Shown here: piece after piece, positions 56,103-64,000 of the stretch
Numbering within the stretch: position 1 is the first letter of the stretch
Layout: every line of letters begins with the position of its first letter
DNA from: an uncultured Blastocatellia bacterium
Lineage (GTDB): Bacteria > Acidobacteriota > Blastocatellia > HR10
Assembly (NCBI GenBank): GCA_937934295.1
Contig: CALHAI010000014.1
Span: forward strand, 62,001-126,000
DNA length: 64,000 nt
Direction of reading: 5' to 3'
Made by a program: the position numbers and the translations under genes
The notes under the pieces: generated by a model
Seen by the model: only the letters and a program-made list of their open reading frames with translations
Told to the model about the DNA's origin: nothing
The model's database searches: none

Positions 56103-57792
56103 AGGGGCGGGCCAAGCATTGGCGGATAGCTCCCGCCAAGGCGTGGAGGTCATAGGGCTTCAAGAGAAACCCATCGGTCGCTTCCCAGGGGAAATCTTTA
56201 AGCTGATCCCGCGAGCTGTATCCCGTCATGACAAGGATCCGCACCTGTGGATCAAGCGCGCGCAGCTGGCGAAGGGTATGTTCCCCGCTCATCTCCGGCA
56301 TCACAGCGTCAAGCAGGATCAACCGGATCTCCTGCCGGTGTCGGGCATAGAGGTCAACAGCCTCTCGCCCATTGCGGGCCGTCAGGACGCGGTAACCGAG
56401 CTTCTCCAGCAAGCGCTCTCCGAGCTCTAAGATCATGGGATCGTCTTCGACCAGCAGTAAGGTCTCCCCGCTTCCTCTGGGAACCTGCCCTTCCTCTGGC
56501 TGTTGGGGTGATCTGTTAGCCTCGGACTCCCTGGCCAGGGGCCAGAAGACGTGAACGCTCGTCCCCCGACCCGGCTCGCTCTCGACTTCGATCCATCCCC
56601 CATGAACATGCACGATCTCTCGGACGACAGAGAGCCCCAGGCCCGTCCCTTTGTCTGCCCCTTTCGTCGTGAAGAAAGGGGTGAAGATATGGGGCAGGAT
56701 TTCCGGGGCGATTCCCGTTCCCGTATCGCTGACGGTCAGGCGCGCGTAGGAACGTTCTTGAACACGTGTGCAAGACGGGGTTTGTAAAACATCGGGTCGA
56801 AGGTGCGCGGTTTGAATCCGCAAGCGACCGCCCTGAGGCATCGCGTCGCGCGCGTTGATGACGAGATTGAGCAGGACTTGCTGCACGTGAACCGGGTTAG
56901 CGGCCAGGGTGAGCTCTTGAGGGGCGAGGTCTAATTCGATCTCGATGTGCTCGGGAATCGTACGTCGGAGCAGTGCCGTGAAGTCCTTGAGGAAGGCATG
57001 CAGCGCGCAGGATTGTTCGGATTCTCCTTCCGGACGGCCAAGCACCAGCAGGTGTCGCACGAGATCGCGCGCTCGTCGGCTTAAGGTGAGGACCTGGTGC
57101 AGGTGTAGCCGAGCATCTTCGGAAGTTTCGTCAGCCGACTCCAATTGCACGAGCGCCAGCTCTGTGAAGCCCAAGATGCCCGTGAGGAGGTTGTTGAAGT
57201 CGTGCGCTATGCCGGCCGTCAGAGCGCCGAGTGACTCCATTCGCTGCGCGTGCAGGAACTTGCGCCGAAGCTCCCGAAGTGCCTCTTCGCGGTGGACGTG
57301 CTCGAGCTCTTTCGCCACACAGACTCCGAGGATGTCCAACAGCGTGCGTTCGGCACTTGTGAGCCTCCGCGGTTCGGCCGCATGCAGGGCGAGCACACCG
57401 AGAATTTCCCCATCGCCTTGATTCCGGAGTGGGATGCCCCAGTAAAATTCCGCCCGGCACGACTGAAGCTCTTCGTCCTGTGGGAAGTAGTGCCAAGCCG
57501 CTCGATCGCAGATACAGGGCCGCCCGTCTGCGAGGATGCGTTCAAGGGGCGTCCCGGAGACCTGGACTACTCCTTCGCGCTCGATGAGCCCTCTTTGGTA
57601 CCGACTCACGACGCGAAGCATTCGATTTCCCATTTCGCTTCGGCCAAGGAGGACGCAAGGGACGTCGAGCAACTCCGCGAGAGCCTCAACCGCTTTATCG
57701 AAAAATGCTTGGCCTCGACATTCTCTTATCAAGTGGCAAATCCGCGCGAGAGCCCTCATCACGTTCGTTGACTCGCTCACCCATTTCGCCAT
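56065..57792 (-). CDS. Hybrid histidine kinase with GAF and C-terminal receiver domains
   Basis: 575 residues, no membrane helix. GAF-like domain at about 15-170 (FFDKAVEALAELLDVPCVLL), dimerisation domain with the phosphoacceptor in GIAHDFNNLLTGILGF, ATPase with N (NLVINARDAM), G1 (DTGTGIAPEI) and G2 (KGTGLGLSVV) boxes, and a receiver with the acceptor Asp in LILLDAVMPEMSG. It is a cytoplasmic sensor with no output gene nearby. A GTG at 57885, overlapping the dehydratase stop, would add 31 poorly conserved residues; the ATG at 57792 is preferred, though neither has a good Shine-Dalgarno. Confidence 0.87.
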   Translation of the reverse strand: MAKWVSESTNVMRALARICHLIRECRGQAFFDKAVEALAELLDVPCVLLGRSEMGNRMLRVVSRYQRGLIEREGVVQVSGTPLERILADGRPCICDRAAWHYFPQDEELQSCRAEFYWGIPLRNQGDGEILGVLALHAAEPRRLTSAERTLLDILGVCVAKELEHVHREEALRELRRKFLHAQRMESLGALTAGIAHDFNNLLTGILGFTELALVQLESADETSEDARLHLHQVLTLSRRARDLVRHLLVLGRPEGESEQSCALHAFLKDFTALLRRTIPEHIEIELDLAPQELTLAANPVHVQQVLLNLVINARDAMPQGGRLRIQTAHLRPDVLQTPSCTRVQERSYARLTVSDTGTGIAPEILPHIFTPFFTTKGADKGTGLGLSVVREIVHVHGGWIEVESEPGRGTSVHVFWPLARESEANRSPQQPEEGQVPRGSGETLLLVEDDPMILELGERLLEKLGYRVLTARNGREAVDLYARHRQEIRLILLDAVMPEMSGEHTLRQLRALDPQVRILVMTGYSSRDQLKDFPWEATDGFLLKPYDLHALAGAIRQCLARPFTRDRSPASDRV

Positions 57793-57881
57793 ATTTGGCG
57801 TGTCTTTCGTTTGGTGATGGAGCGATTTCTTACACCTTGCCGCAGACGTCCTCACTGGAGGCACGCCCACCAAGGGGGCTT

Positions 57882-58853
57882 TCACATCCTTGCGGATGAG
57901 GCGGTGAGGAACTGGGCGAGGTGCGCGGGCGCGATGTTCCCCCCACTCAGCAGCGCGATTGTCGGACCGCGCGGGGTCACGCGCCCTGAGCGAAGTGCGG
58001 CCACACCTACGGCTCCTGAAGGTTCGACGACGAGCTTCTCTTCGCGGGCGAGCCAGGCGACGGCTTCGGCGACATCTTCGTCAGAGACCACGACGACGTC
58101 GTCCACATATCGTTGAATGAGCGAGAACATGAGCGTCCCAGGGCGTGTGGCCGTCAGCGCGTCGCAGATCGTCCGAGTCTCTGAGAGAGTGACGATCGTT
58201 CCAGCTTTGAACGAGAGGTATGTGGCATTAGCCCCCTCCGGTTGAACGCCGATGACCGAAGTGCGTGGATCGCCCTCTTTCAGAGCGAGCGCGATACCAG
58301 CGATCAACCCTCCGGTGCTGATGGGCACCAGAACCGTCGGTGCCTCGGGAAGCTGCTCCAGAAGCTCCAATCCGATCGTCCCATGCCCGATGGCGACGTT
58401 GGGATCTTCCATGTGGTTGATCGTCAGGAGTCCGCGTTCGACCTCCAGTCGCCGCAGCGTTTCAAATCGCGCCTCAAAGCGATCCTCGCACCAGACGATC
58501 TCTCCACCGAAGCGGGCCACTTGTTCGGCTTTGAAGGGCGAGGTCTTCCGCATCATCACGAGGACCGTGGGGACGCCGAGCCAGCGGCCCATATAGGCGA
58601 AGGCCGTCGCGAAATTCCCCGAAGAGGTGATGGCCACGCCGCGTCGTTTCGCCGCCTCGCCTAGGCGCTGCAGCAGCGTGAAGGCCGCGCGCGCTTTGTA
58701 GCTGCCCGTGATCTGCAGGTTCTCGCATTTGAGCCAGATGGGATGGCCAAGTGCCATCGAGAGCAGCTCGCTCTTGAGAAGCGGCGTCTGCCGGATAATC
58801 GGCGGAAATGCCGCGCGTGCCCGTTCGATATCCGCTATAGCGATCTCAGCCAT
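57882..58853 (-). CDS. Threonine/serine dehydratase (PLP fold type II)
   Basis: 323 residues, catalytic domain only, without the C-terminal regulatory domain of biosynthetic IlvA. The PLP lysine is in TGSYKARAAF, the phosphate loop in VPISTGGLIAG, and SSGNFATAFAYMG the substrate loop. It probably deaminates threonine or serine to a 2-oxo acid; serine racemase activity is also possible in this family. Shine-Dalgarno GAAGGAAG. An extended -10 precedes it. Confidence 0.87.
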   Translation of the reverse strand: MAEIAIADIERARAAFPPIIRQTPLLKSELLSMALGHPIWLKCENLQITGSYKARAAFTLLQRLGEAAKRRGVAITSSGNFATAFAYMGRWLGVPTVLVMMRKTSPFKAEQVARFGGEIVWCEDRFEARFETLRRLEVERGLLTINHMEDPNVAIGHGTIGLELLEQLPEAPTVLVPISTGGLIAGIALALKEGDPRTSVIGVQPEGANATYLSFKAGTIVTLSETRTICDALTATRPGTLMFSLIQRYVDDVVVVSDEDVAEAVAWLAREEKLVVEPSGAVGVAALRSGRVTPRGPTIALLSGGNIAPAHLAQFLTASSARM

Positions 58854-58874
58854 CGCTTCCTTCGACGGGGTCGA

Positions 58875-58883
58875 ATTATATCA
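58875..58883 (-). promoter_or_regulatory. Extended -10 promoter of the dehydratase gene
   Basis: The minus strand reads TGATATAAT, identical to the element at 446-454, 21 bases before the ATG. No -35 is visible. Confidence 0.5.
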
Positions 58884-59054
58884 CATTGCCGGCACGAAGT
58901 CGTGGAACTTGCGATCCTCATCCGACGTTACTATGCTTGATGTGGAGACTATGGGTGAACGGGTCCATGGAACGAGCATCTCGTGGCCTCCACTGCCTCA
59001 GGGGAATAAGGCGCAGTCTCGACTCTGGATGCCTCCCAGCCAGGAGGAAAACCG

Positions 59055-60425
59055 ATGAACGTCCGAAAGAGCCTTCGCAGCATCGCCGTACTCATCACCT
59101 TGGCGGCGACAGCCGTCGCTCAGAGGCCAAAGCCGGTCAAGGTCGAATTCACTGACGTGCGCTTGGAGAACGGCCTGCGTGTGATCTTGGTCGAGGATCA
59201 CAGCGCGCCGGTTGTCTCACTCTGCATCACCTACAACGTGGGGTCACGTAATGAGCGCCCGGGGCGCACGGGGTTTGCCCATCTCTTTGAGCACATGATG
59301 TTCCAAGGCTCGGAGAACGTCGGCAAGGGCGAGCATTTCCTCCTCATCTTCAACACCGGTGGGGAGATGAACGGAACGACCAACGAAGAGCGCACGAATT
59401 ATTTCCAGACGGTGCCGGCCAATCAGCTCGATCTCGTGCTCTTTCTGGAAGCCGATCGCATGCGGAGCCTCGATGTCAGCCAGTCGAATCTCGACAACCA
59501 ACGACAGGTCGTGCAAGAGGAGCGTCGGCTCGGCCTGGATAATCAGCCCTATGGGCGCACTCGGGAGAAGCTGCAGGAGCTGCTCTACGACAACTTCGCC
59601 TATAAGCATTTGGTCATCGGCTCGATGGAGGACCTGAATGCAGCGACGCTGGAAGACGTGCGCGAGTTCTTCCGCATCTACTATGCCCCGAATAACGCTG
59701 TGTTGACGCTCGTGGGAGATTTCCGAACCGAGGAGGCGTTGGCGAAGATTCGCAAATACTTCGGGGGAATTCCCCGGCAGCCTGACCCTCCACCGGTGGA
59801 TGTGACCGAGCCCGAGCAGATGGCTGAGCGACGAGCGACGGTCGAGGATCCGCTGGCGCGACTGCCGCGCGTGGACATCGCGTTCAAAACTGTGCCGGGG
59901 AACACGCAGGACTTCTATGCCCTTCAAGTGCTGGCCAACATCCTCCACGGCGGAGAGAGTTCGCGGCTCTATCAAAAGCTCGTGCGGGAGAAGGAGTTGG
60001 TGACGAACGTCAGCGGGTTCGTGGACGAAAAGCGCGCTCCCGGTGGCTTCACCATCACGGCGACGCTTCGGCCGGGGAAGCGCGTTGAAGACGTCGAAGC
60101 CGCGATCGCCGAGGAGATCGAGCGGTTGCAACGCGAGCCCGTCGCCGATTGGGAGTTGGCGAAGGCGAAGAACACGGCGCGTCGCGCGTTCATCAACTCG
60201 ATCGCCAGCTCGCTCTCGCGCGCCATCTTGCTTGGCCAGTATGCCGTCTACTACGGTGATCCCAATGTGATCAACACTCGACTGGAGCGACTCATGGCCA
60301 TCACAAAGGAAGATGTGCAGCGCGTGGCCCAACGGTATCTGCGTCCGACGAACCGCACGGTCGTCATCACGGTCCCGAAGGCCGCGCTGGCACCCACATC
60401 CGGTCAAGAGGAGGGGGGACGATGA
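59055..60425 (+). CDS. Zinc peptidase, M16 family (catalytic member)
   Basis: 456 residues with a signal peptide at 1-23. The inverted zinc motif HLFEH (His76, Glu79, His80) and the downstream glutamate in QRQVVQEERRL complete the active site; the second half has VREKELVTNVSGF with the substrate-binding Arg region. The protein belongs to the two-chain bacterial M16B type, which works as a heterodimer with an inactive partner. The partner gene follows with an ATGA overlap. Shine-Dalgarno AGGAGG. Periplasmic degradation of peptides is inferred. Confidence 0.9.
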   Translation: MNVRKSLRSIAVLITLAATAVAQRPKPVKVEFTDVRLENGLRVILVEDHSAPVVSLCITYNVGSRNERPGRTGFAHLFEHMMFQGSENVGKGEHFLLIFNTGGEMNGTTNEERTNYFQTVPANQLDLVLFLEADRMRSLDVSQSNLDNQRQVVQEERRLGLDNQPYGRTREKLQELLYDNFAYKHLVIGSMEDLNAATLEDVREFFRIYYAPNNAVLTLVGDFRTEEALAKIRKYFGGIPRQPDPPPVDVTEPEQMAERRATVEDPLARLPRVDIAFKTVPGNTQDFYALQVLANILHGGESSRLYQKLVREKELVTNVSGFVDEKRAPGGFTITATLRPGKRVEDVEAAIAEEIERLQREPVADWELAKAKNTARRAFINSIASSLSRAILLGQYAVYYGDPNVINTRLERLMAITKEDVQRVAQRYLRPTNRTVVITVPKAALAPTSGQEEGGR

Positions 60426-61915
60426 GGATCCGAATCCCCATCTTGCTCTGCGCGATCCTGGCACTCTCCCTCTCTGGGGTGAGCGCACAAGGACCTGGCG
60501 GACCGCAAATGCCCGGTCCCACAGGTCAATCCATCAAGGGGGCTGTCATTAAGGGAAGGGCCCCGGTCAATCGCGAGATCCTTCGCGTGCGCCTTCCCCG
60601 CCCGCGCGAAGCGCGGCTGAAGAACGGGCTTGAGGTCATTCTCCTTGAGGACCATCGCGTCCCGACGTTCACGATGCTGATGGTGATTCGAAGCGGAGGG
60701 ATAGCCGATCCTCCCGAGCATCGCGGATTGGCGCAGTTCACGGCAGCGCTTTTGCGTGAGGGGACGAAACGTCGCACGAGTCGAGAGATCGCCGAGCAAT
60801 TGGATACGCTCGGGATCGCGTTCAGTGCTACAAGTGGCCTCTCGTCGTTGACGAGCAGCGTGAGTATGTCAGGATTGATCGAGAACCTGGGCGAAGCGCT
60901 CGATCTCTTCGCCGACATCATTCGCCATCCTACGTTTCCGCCCGAGGAGGTGGAGCGCTATAAGACGCGCACGCTCGCGCAGCTTCAATTGCAACGGTCC
61001 ATCCCGCAATTTCTCGCCCAAGAGCGGCTTAATCGTGCGCTCTACGGAGATCATCCGGCGGGATGGACGGCCCCTCCCGCGGAATCAGTCCGTCGGCTCA
61101 CTTCGGAAGCGCTCGCTCGGTTCCATGCGGCGCATTATCGTCCAAATAACGCCTTCTTGGCCGTTGTCGGCGATGTGACCCTTCAGGAACTTCTTCCTCA
61201 GGTCGAGCGCTTCTTCGGCGATTGGGAGCCTGCCGAGATCCCCCGTGTGGAGATCCCTTCGGTTTCGATCCAACGCTCGCGGAAGATTCACCTCCTTCAC
61301 CGCCCCGAATCGCCGCAGACCGTCATCCAGTTGGGCGTTTTGGGGATCACGCGGACGGATCCCGAGTATTTCGCCTTGCTCCTCGCGAATCACATCCTTG
61401 GCGGAGGGCCGACGGGACGTCTCTTCCTGAACCTGCGCGAGGACAAGGGGTACACCTATGGAGCTTACAGCTCCTTCACGAGCTCGAAATTCCGCGGCGT
61501 GTGGGGAGCAAGCGCGGCCGTCCGAACCGAAGTGACCGAGGGCGCGATGCGGGAGTTCCTCTACGAGCTGCAACGTCTGCGCGATGAGTTGGTCTCGGCC
61601 GAGGAGTTGGAGAATGCCAAGCGCGCGCTGGTCGGGCGCTTCGCTCTCTCACTTGAGCGTCCGCAAGAGTTGCTGCAGAACATCATCACGCAGAAGATCT
61701 ACAATCTGCCGGCCGACTATTGGGATACCTACCCGCAGAAGGTCTTCGCCGTCACCGCGCGCGATGTGCAACGCGTCGCGCGGAAGTATCTCGACCTCAC
61801 GCGACTGCAGATCGTCGCTGTTGGAGAGGCGCCGCGAATCCGTGAGGTCTTGGCTCAGTTCGGGCCGGTCGAGGTCCTGGACGCCGAAGGTCGTCCGCTC
61901 TCGAAGCTTCAATGA
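60422..61915 (+). CDS. M16 family protein, non-catalytic partner
   Basis: 497 residues, signal peptide at 1-22. It aligns with the M16 fold (LKNGLEVILLEDHRVPTFTM), but the HxxEH zinc motif is replaced by QFTAA (Gln105, Ala108, Ala109), so it cannot bind zinc. The Arg/Tyr region that contacts substrate is kept in NLREDKGYTYGAYSSF. With the preceding gene it forms the usual active/inactive pair. The start overlaps the partner's stop. Confidence 0.9.
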   Translation: MRIRIPILLCAILALSLSGVSAQGPGGPQMPGPTGQSIKGAVIKGRAPVNREILRVRLPRPREARLKNGLEVILLEDHRVPTFTMLMVIRSGGIADPPEHRGLAQFTAALLREGTKRRTSREIAEQLDTLGIAFSATSGLSSLTSSVSMSGLIENLGEALDLFADIIRHPTFPPEEVERYKTRTLAQLQLQRSIPQFLAQERLNRALYGDHPAGWTAPPAESVRRLTSEALARFHAAHYRPNNAFLAVVGDVTLQELLPQVERFFGDWEPAEIPRVEIPSVSIQRSRKIHLLHRPESPQTVIQLGVLGITRTDPEYFALLLANHILGGGPTGRLFLNLREDKGYTYGAYSSFTSSKFRGVWGASAAVRTEVTEGAMREFLYELQRLRDELVSAEELENAKRALVGRFALSLERPQELLQNIITQKIYNLPADYWDTYPQKVFAVTARDVQRVARKYLDLTRLQIVAVGEAPRIREVLAQFGPVEVLDAEGRPLSKLQ

Positions 61916-62017
61916 GTCCGAACCGTGCGAAGCGCGTGCTCCGGATCGGGAGTCCTGGCCCTTGGGCAAGAAGCGACCTCTCATGCGCATCGTGTCTCTT
62001 TAGAGACTCGATTCAAG

Positions 62018-62761
62018 ATGGGTGATGATTTTCGGCATCTTCGCGTAGAAGAGCGGCGCGGATATTGGGTCGTCGTCTTCGATCGCGCGGGAACTTCCGC
62101 AGCCCCCAATGTGCTCAGTCTCGATGCGCTCGCCGAATTTCAAGTCATCGTTGAAGCCATAGAGCGTCAGGCGGACATCGCGGCCGTGGTCCTTACCGGG
62201 GCGGAGGGAAGGGGGTTCATCGCTGGGGCCGATCTTCGGGAGGTGCATCGTCTGACGCCTCGGGAAGCGCTTGTGTTCTCTCGGTACGGGCAGGAGCTGT
62301 TTCGCCGCATCGAGAGCGCGCGGTCGCTTTTCATCGCGGCCATTGATGGGTATTGCATGGGCGGGGGATTGGATCTCGCGCTCGCGTGTGATCTGCGATA
62401 CGCCACGGCACGATCCGTCTTCGCCCATCCGGGCGCGCGTCTTGGCTTGCTCACGGGATGGGGAGGGACGGCCCGCTTGCCGCGCGCGATCGGACGGGCC
62501 GAAGCGCTGCGCCTTTTCCTGACGGCCGAGCGGATCTCGGCTGCAGAAGCCCTGCGCCTGGGGCTCATCCATCGAGTGGTGGAGGGGAACGTCCTCACGT
62601 TTGCTCGTCAACGGGCGGAAGCGGCGATCCGCCATGGCCCTCAAACGCTCGCCGGCATCAAGGAGGCGTTGCGAATGGCGACAAGCTCTCGCCACGAGTG
62701 CGGACCCTCAGGGGATGAGCCTCCCCGATTCTGCGTGGAGCGCTCATCGGACGTAGCCTGA
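62018..62761 (+). CDS. Crotonase-fold (enoyl-CoA hydratase/isomerase family) protein
   Basis: 247 residues. The oxyanion-hole glycines and alanines are present (GFIAGADLREV at 67-77, CMGGGLDLALACDLRYA at 113-129), so acyl-CoA binding is likely. Both catalytic glutamates of classical hydratases are missing: Asp119 stands in the GGGxE position and Gly139 in the QPE position (HPGARLG). It may be an isomerase, hydrolase or decarboxylase. The C-terminal 20 residues are low-complexity-like. The ATG at 62018 lacks a clear Shine-Dalgarno; the frame stays open 31 codons upstream. Confidence 0.78.
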   Translation: MGDDFRHLRVEERRGYWVVVFDRAGTSAAPNVLSLDALAEFQVIVEAIERQADIAAVVLTGAEGRGFIAGADLREVHRLTPREALVFSRYGQELFRRIESARSLFIAAIDGYCMGGGLDLALACDLRYATARSVFAHPGARLGLLTGWGGTARLPRAIGRAEALRLFLTAERISAAEALRLGLIHRVVEGNVLTFARQRAEAAIRHGPQTLAGIKEALRMATSSRHECGPSGDEPPRFCVERSSDVA

Positions 62762-62896
62762 GTGAAGAAGGCGTATCCGAGAGTCCCTTCGTCTCGGCAC
62801 GCGAGATATTCGGGGTGGCGTGCTGGGAAAGCGATGGTTTTGGAGCTATGGGGAAGGCGGTCACAGCGCGCGCCCTTTGGTGGAGGGAGAGGAACG

Positions 62897-63391
62897 ATGG
62901 CTCGACGGCATGAGAGTTTGATCCCGCTCTCGCATGGACACCATCACGGGTTGGTGATGAGCCTTCGCCTCCGACGCGCGCTGACCCACGCGTCGCCTGA
63001 TGCGGAAGCGCTGCGGCAACTCGCGCGCGCCGTCGTCTCCTTTTTCGAGAGCGATCTCCGGCCCCATTTCGCCGCCGAGGAGGAGGGGCTCTTCCCCATC
63101 ATGGAAGCGAATCTCGGCCGCCTCGATCTCCTCGCGGAGTTACGAGAGGAGCACGAGCGCTTTCGCGCGTGGATCGAAGAGGTGCGGCGTTCGATGGACG
63201 CTTCCCCTTCGGCGGAGACGCTTCGGGCCTTCGGCGCTCTCCTCCACGATCATATTCGGAAGGAAGAGCGCATCTTGTTCCCGATCTTCGAAGAACGAAT
63301 GCCGCCGGACGAAGCGCGACGAGCAGCCGTGGTGATCGCCGAACGATTGGCCGCGGGCTCTCGACGCGATATGGCGGAACAAAGCCGATGA
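62897..63391 (+). CDS. Hemerythrin HHE-domain protein
   Basis: 164 residues, one HHE four-helix bundle. Likely di-iron ligands are in LSHGHHHGLV, RPHFAAEEEGLF, REEHERF and LLHDHIRKEERILF. Such proteins bind oxygen or nitric oxide, or take part in iron-sulfur repair. The ATG at 62897 follows GGAGGGAGAGG; the frame extends 45 codons upstream without support. Confidence 0.82.
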   Translation: MARRHESLIPLSHGHHHGLVMSLRLRRALTHASPDAEALRQLARAVVSFFESDLRPHFAAEEEGLFPIMEANLGRLDLLAELREEHERFRAWIEEVRRSMDASPSAETLRAFGALLHDHIRKEERILFPIFEERMPPDEARRAAVVIAERLAAGSRRDMAEQSR

Positions 63392-63902
63392 AAAGAAGGT
63401 GATGGCCTGGCACCCTTTGGCCTACAATATGGCCGCGGTGCCACATTCCCGTTCGAAGTGTGCCGCAGAACATCGAGGAGGCCGAATAGCTCACCTTTTA
63501 CCAAACGCGCGCGTTCGGCGCGGAGCGATGAACGATGCGCTGCGCCCATTCTCGGACGAACGGTCGCCAAGCGTCGCGATTTGTTCCCCGATGAACCGGA
63601 TCATCCGCGAGCGGATCAGGAGCAAGTTGGCGCTCGATGGGCTTCGGTGTCTGGAACGCCCGAGCATCCGCCGACGCGAGTGGCGCTTGGTCGTCATCGG
63701 CTGTCTATCAGGTCCTGGCGTCTTCGCAGGAAGGGGTTCCTCCCATAATCCCGAGTGGTTCTTTGACACGCCGCTTTTTGGGAAGGTCACGGTGGCAGCG
63801 GATCTGCGGCTTGTGCCGATCGTGCGGAAACTGATCCTTTGAAGCGGCGATAAGTGAGCGTGGCGGTCGGCCGATCTCGGTGGGCACGGACCGTCACGCC
63901 TC
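63392..63902. other. Region without a recognised gene (511 bases)
   Basis: Three overlapping plus-strand frames are open here (about 63399-63842, 63458-63748, 63637-63834), none with a family motif or good Shine-Dalgarno. The longest ends in a protein-like tail, EWFFDTPLFGKVTVAADLRL, so remnants of a decayed gene with frameshifts are possible. No tRNA or terminator was recognised. Confidence 0.4.
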
Positions 63903-64000
63903 TCAACGGGCGTTCAGGATTTCTCGTGCAAGGAGGTTGTGGGGATCTCGTCGCAGGACGCGGCGGGCCCATGTGCGCGCCTCTTGTTTCCGACCGCTTC
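63903..64000 (-). CDS. C-terminal fragment of a TPR-like protein (starts beyond window)
   Basis: Only the last 31 codons are inside the window. They read in frame to a TGA at 63903-63905, with the amphipathic TPR-like pattern QEARTWARRVLRRDPHNLLA followed by REILNAR. The other two minus-strand frames are less protein-like. The identity of the whole protein is unknown. Confidence 0.45.
   Translation of the reverse strand, partial: SGRKQEARTWARRVLRRDPHNLLAREILNAR

Overview
The window is GC-rich, densely packed bacterial DNA from a Gram-negative organism: it encodes two TonB-dependent outer-membrane receptors, an outer-membrane barrel protein and a System I (Ccm) cytochrome c maturation set. 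Large TonB receptors with an N-terminal carboxypeptidase-regulatory-like domain, a GH57 glycosidase, a DRG-type GTPase and a Cys-type CcmE fit best with a (possibly thermophilic) member of the Acidobacteriota. This is inference from gene content; no rRNA or other phylogenetic marker was analysed. No tRNA, rRNA, CRISPR array, insertion sequence or prophage gene was seen. The window looks like core chromosome.

Layout. 1-5.3 kb, minus strand: surface polysaccharide operon (FecR-like, TPR protein, Wzy/O-antigen ligase, gmd, GDP-sugar reductase cut by the left edge). 5.3-10.7 kb: class V aminotransferase, DRG-like GTPase, small membrane protein, ruvC, an orphan nuoI-like ferredoxin and an orphan mreB. 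10.8-16.4 kb: a cobalamin riboswitch heads btuF-btuC-btuD-TonB receptor, followed by gmhA. 17.1-21 kb: polyamine transporter potA-potB-potCD, with permease and binding protein fused. 21-23.6 kb: rluD diverging from inositol-phosphate synthase. 23.7-30.6 kb: ccmF-ccmH-(two CcmI-like/unknown genes)-ccmE-ccmA-ccmB-ccmC-ccmD. 30.6-36.8 kb, minus: sensor kinase, response regulator, GH57, galT and an amidohydrolase. 36.9-40.7 kb, minus: TonB receptor and folK. 40.8-42.7 kb: RlmI-like methyltransferase and a glycine-rich secreted protein. 42.7-45 kb, minus: icd-mdh. 45.2-50.4 kb: TPR protein-rnc-lepB, barrel protein-phosphohexomutase-FtsB-like. 50.5-56.1 kb: glutamate dehydrogenase, an RND-type adaptor plus ABC ATPase, and a LysM lytic transglycosylase. 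56.1-58.9 kb, minus: hybrid histidine kinase and threonine dehydratase. 59-63.4 kb: two M16 peptidase-family proteins, a crotonase-fold protein and a hemerythrin. The right edge holds the tail of a TPR-like gene on the minus strand.

Genes are tightly coupled: ATGA/GTGA stop-start overlaps occur in the btu, pot, ccm, rnc-lepB and M16 units. Several convergent gene ends are separated by only 3-32 bases or overlap, with no U-tract terminators. Promoters are often recognisable, either as TTGACx-18-TATxxT or as an extended -10 (TGnTAtAAT) without a -35.

Most interesting points: the btu riboswitch with a visible Shine-Dalgarno-sequestering hairpin; a ccm operon with Cys-type CcmE, CxCxC CcmH, no CcmG and two CcmI-like helical hairpins in neighbouring uncharacterised proteins; the PotC-PotD fusion with a possible internal start; a four-cysteine N-terminal module on the sensor kinase beside GH57/galT; a crotonase lacking both catalytic glutamates; and a near-perfect 16-bp stem-loop at the predicted 5' end of the TPR-rnc-lepB transcript.
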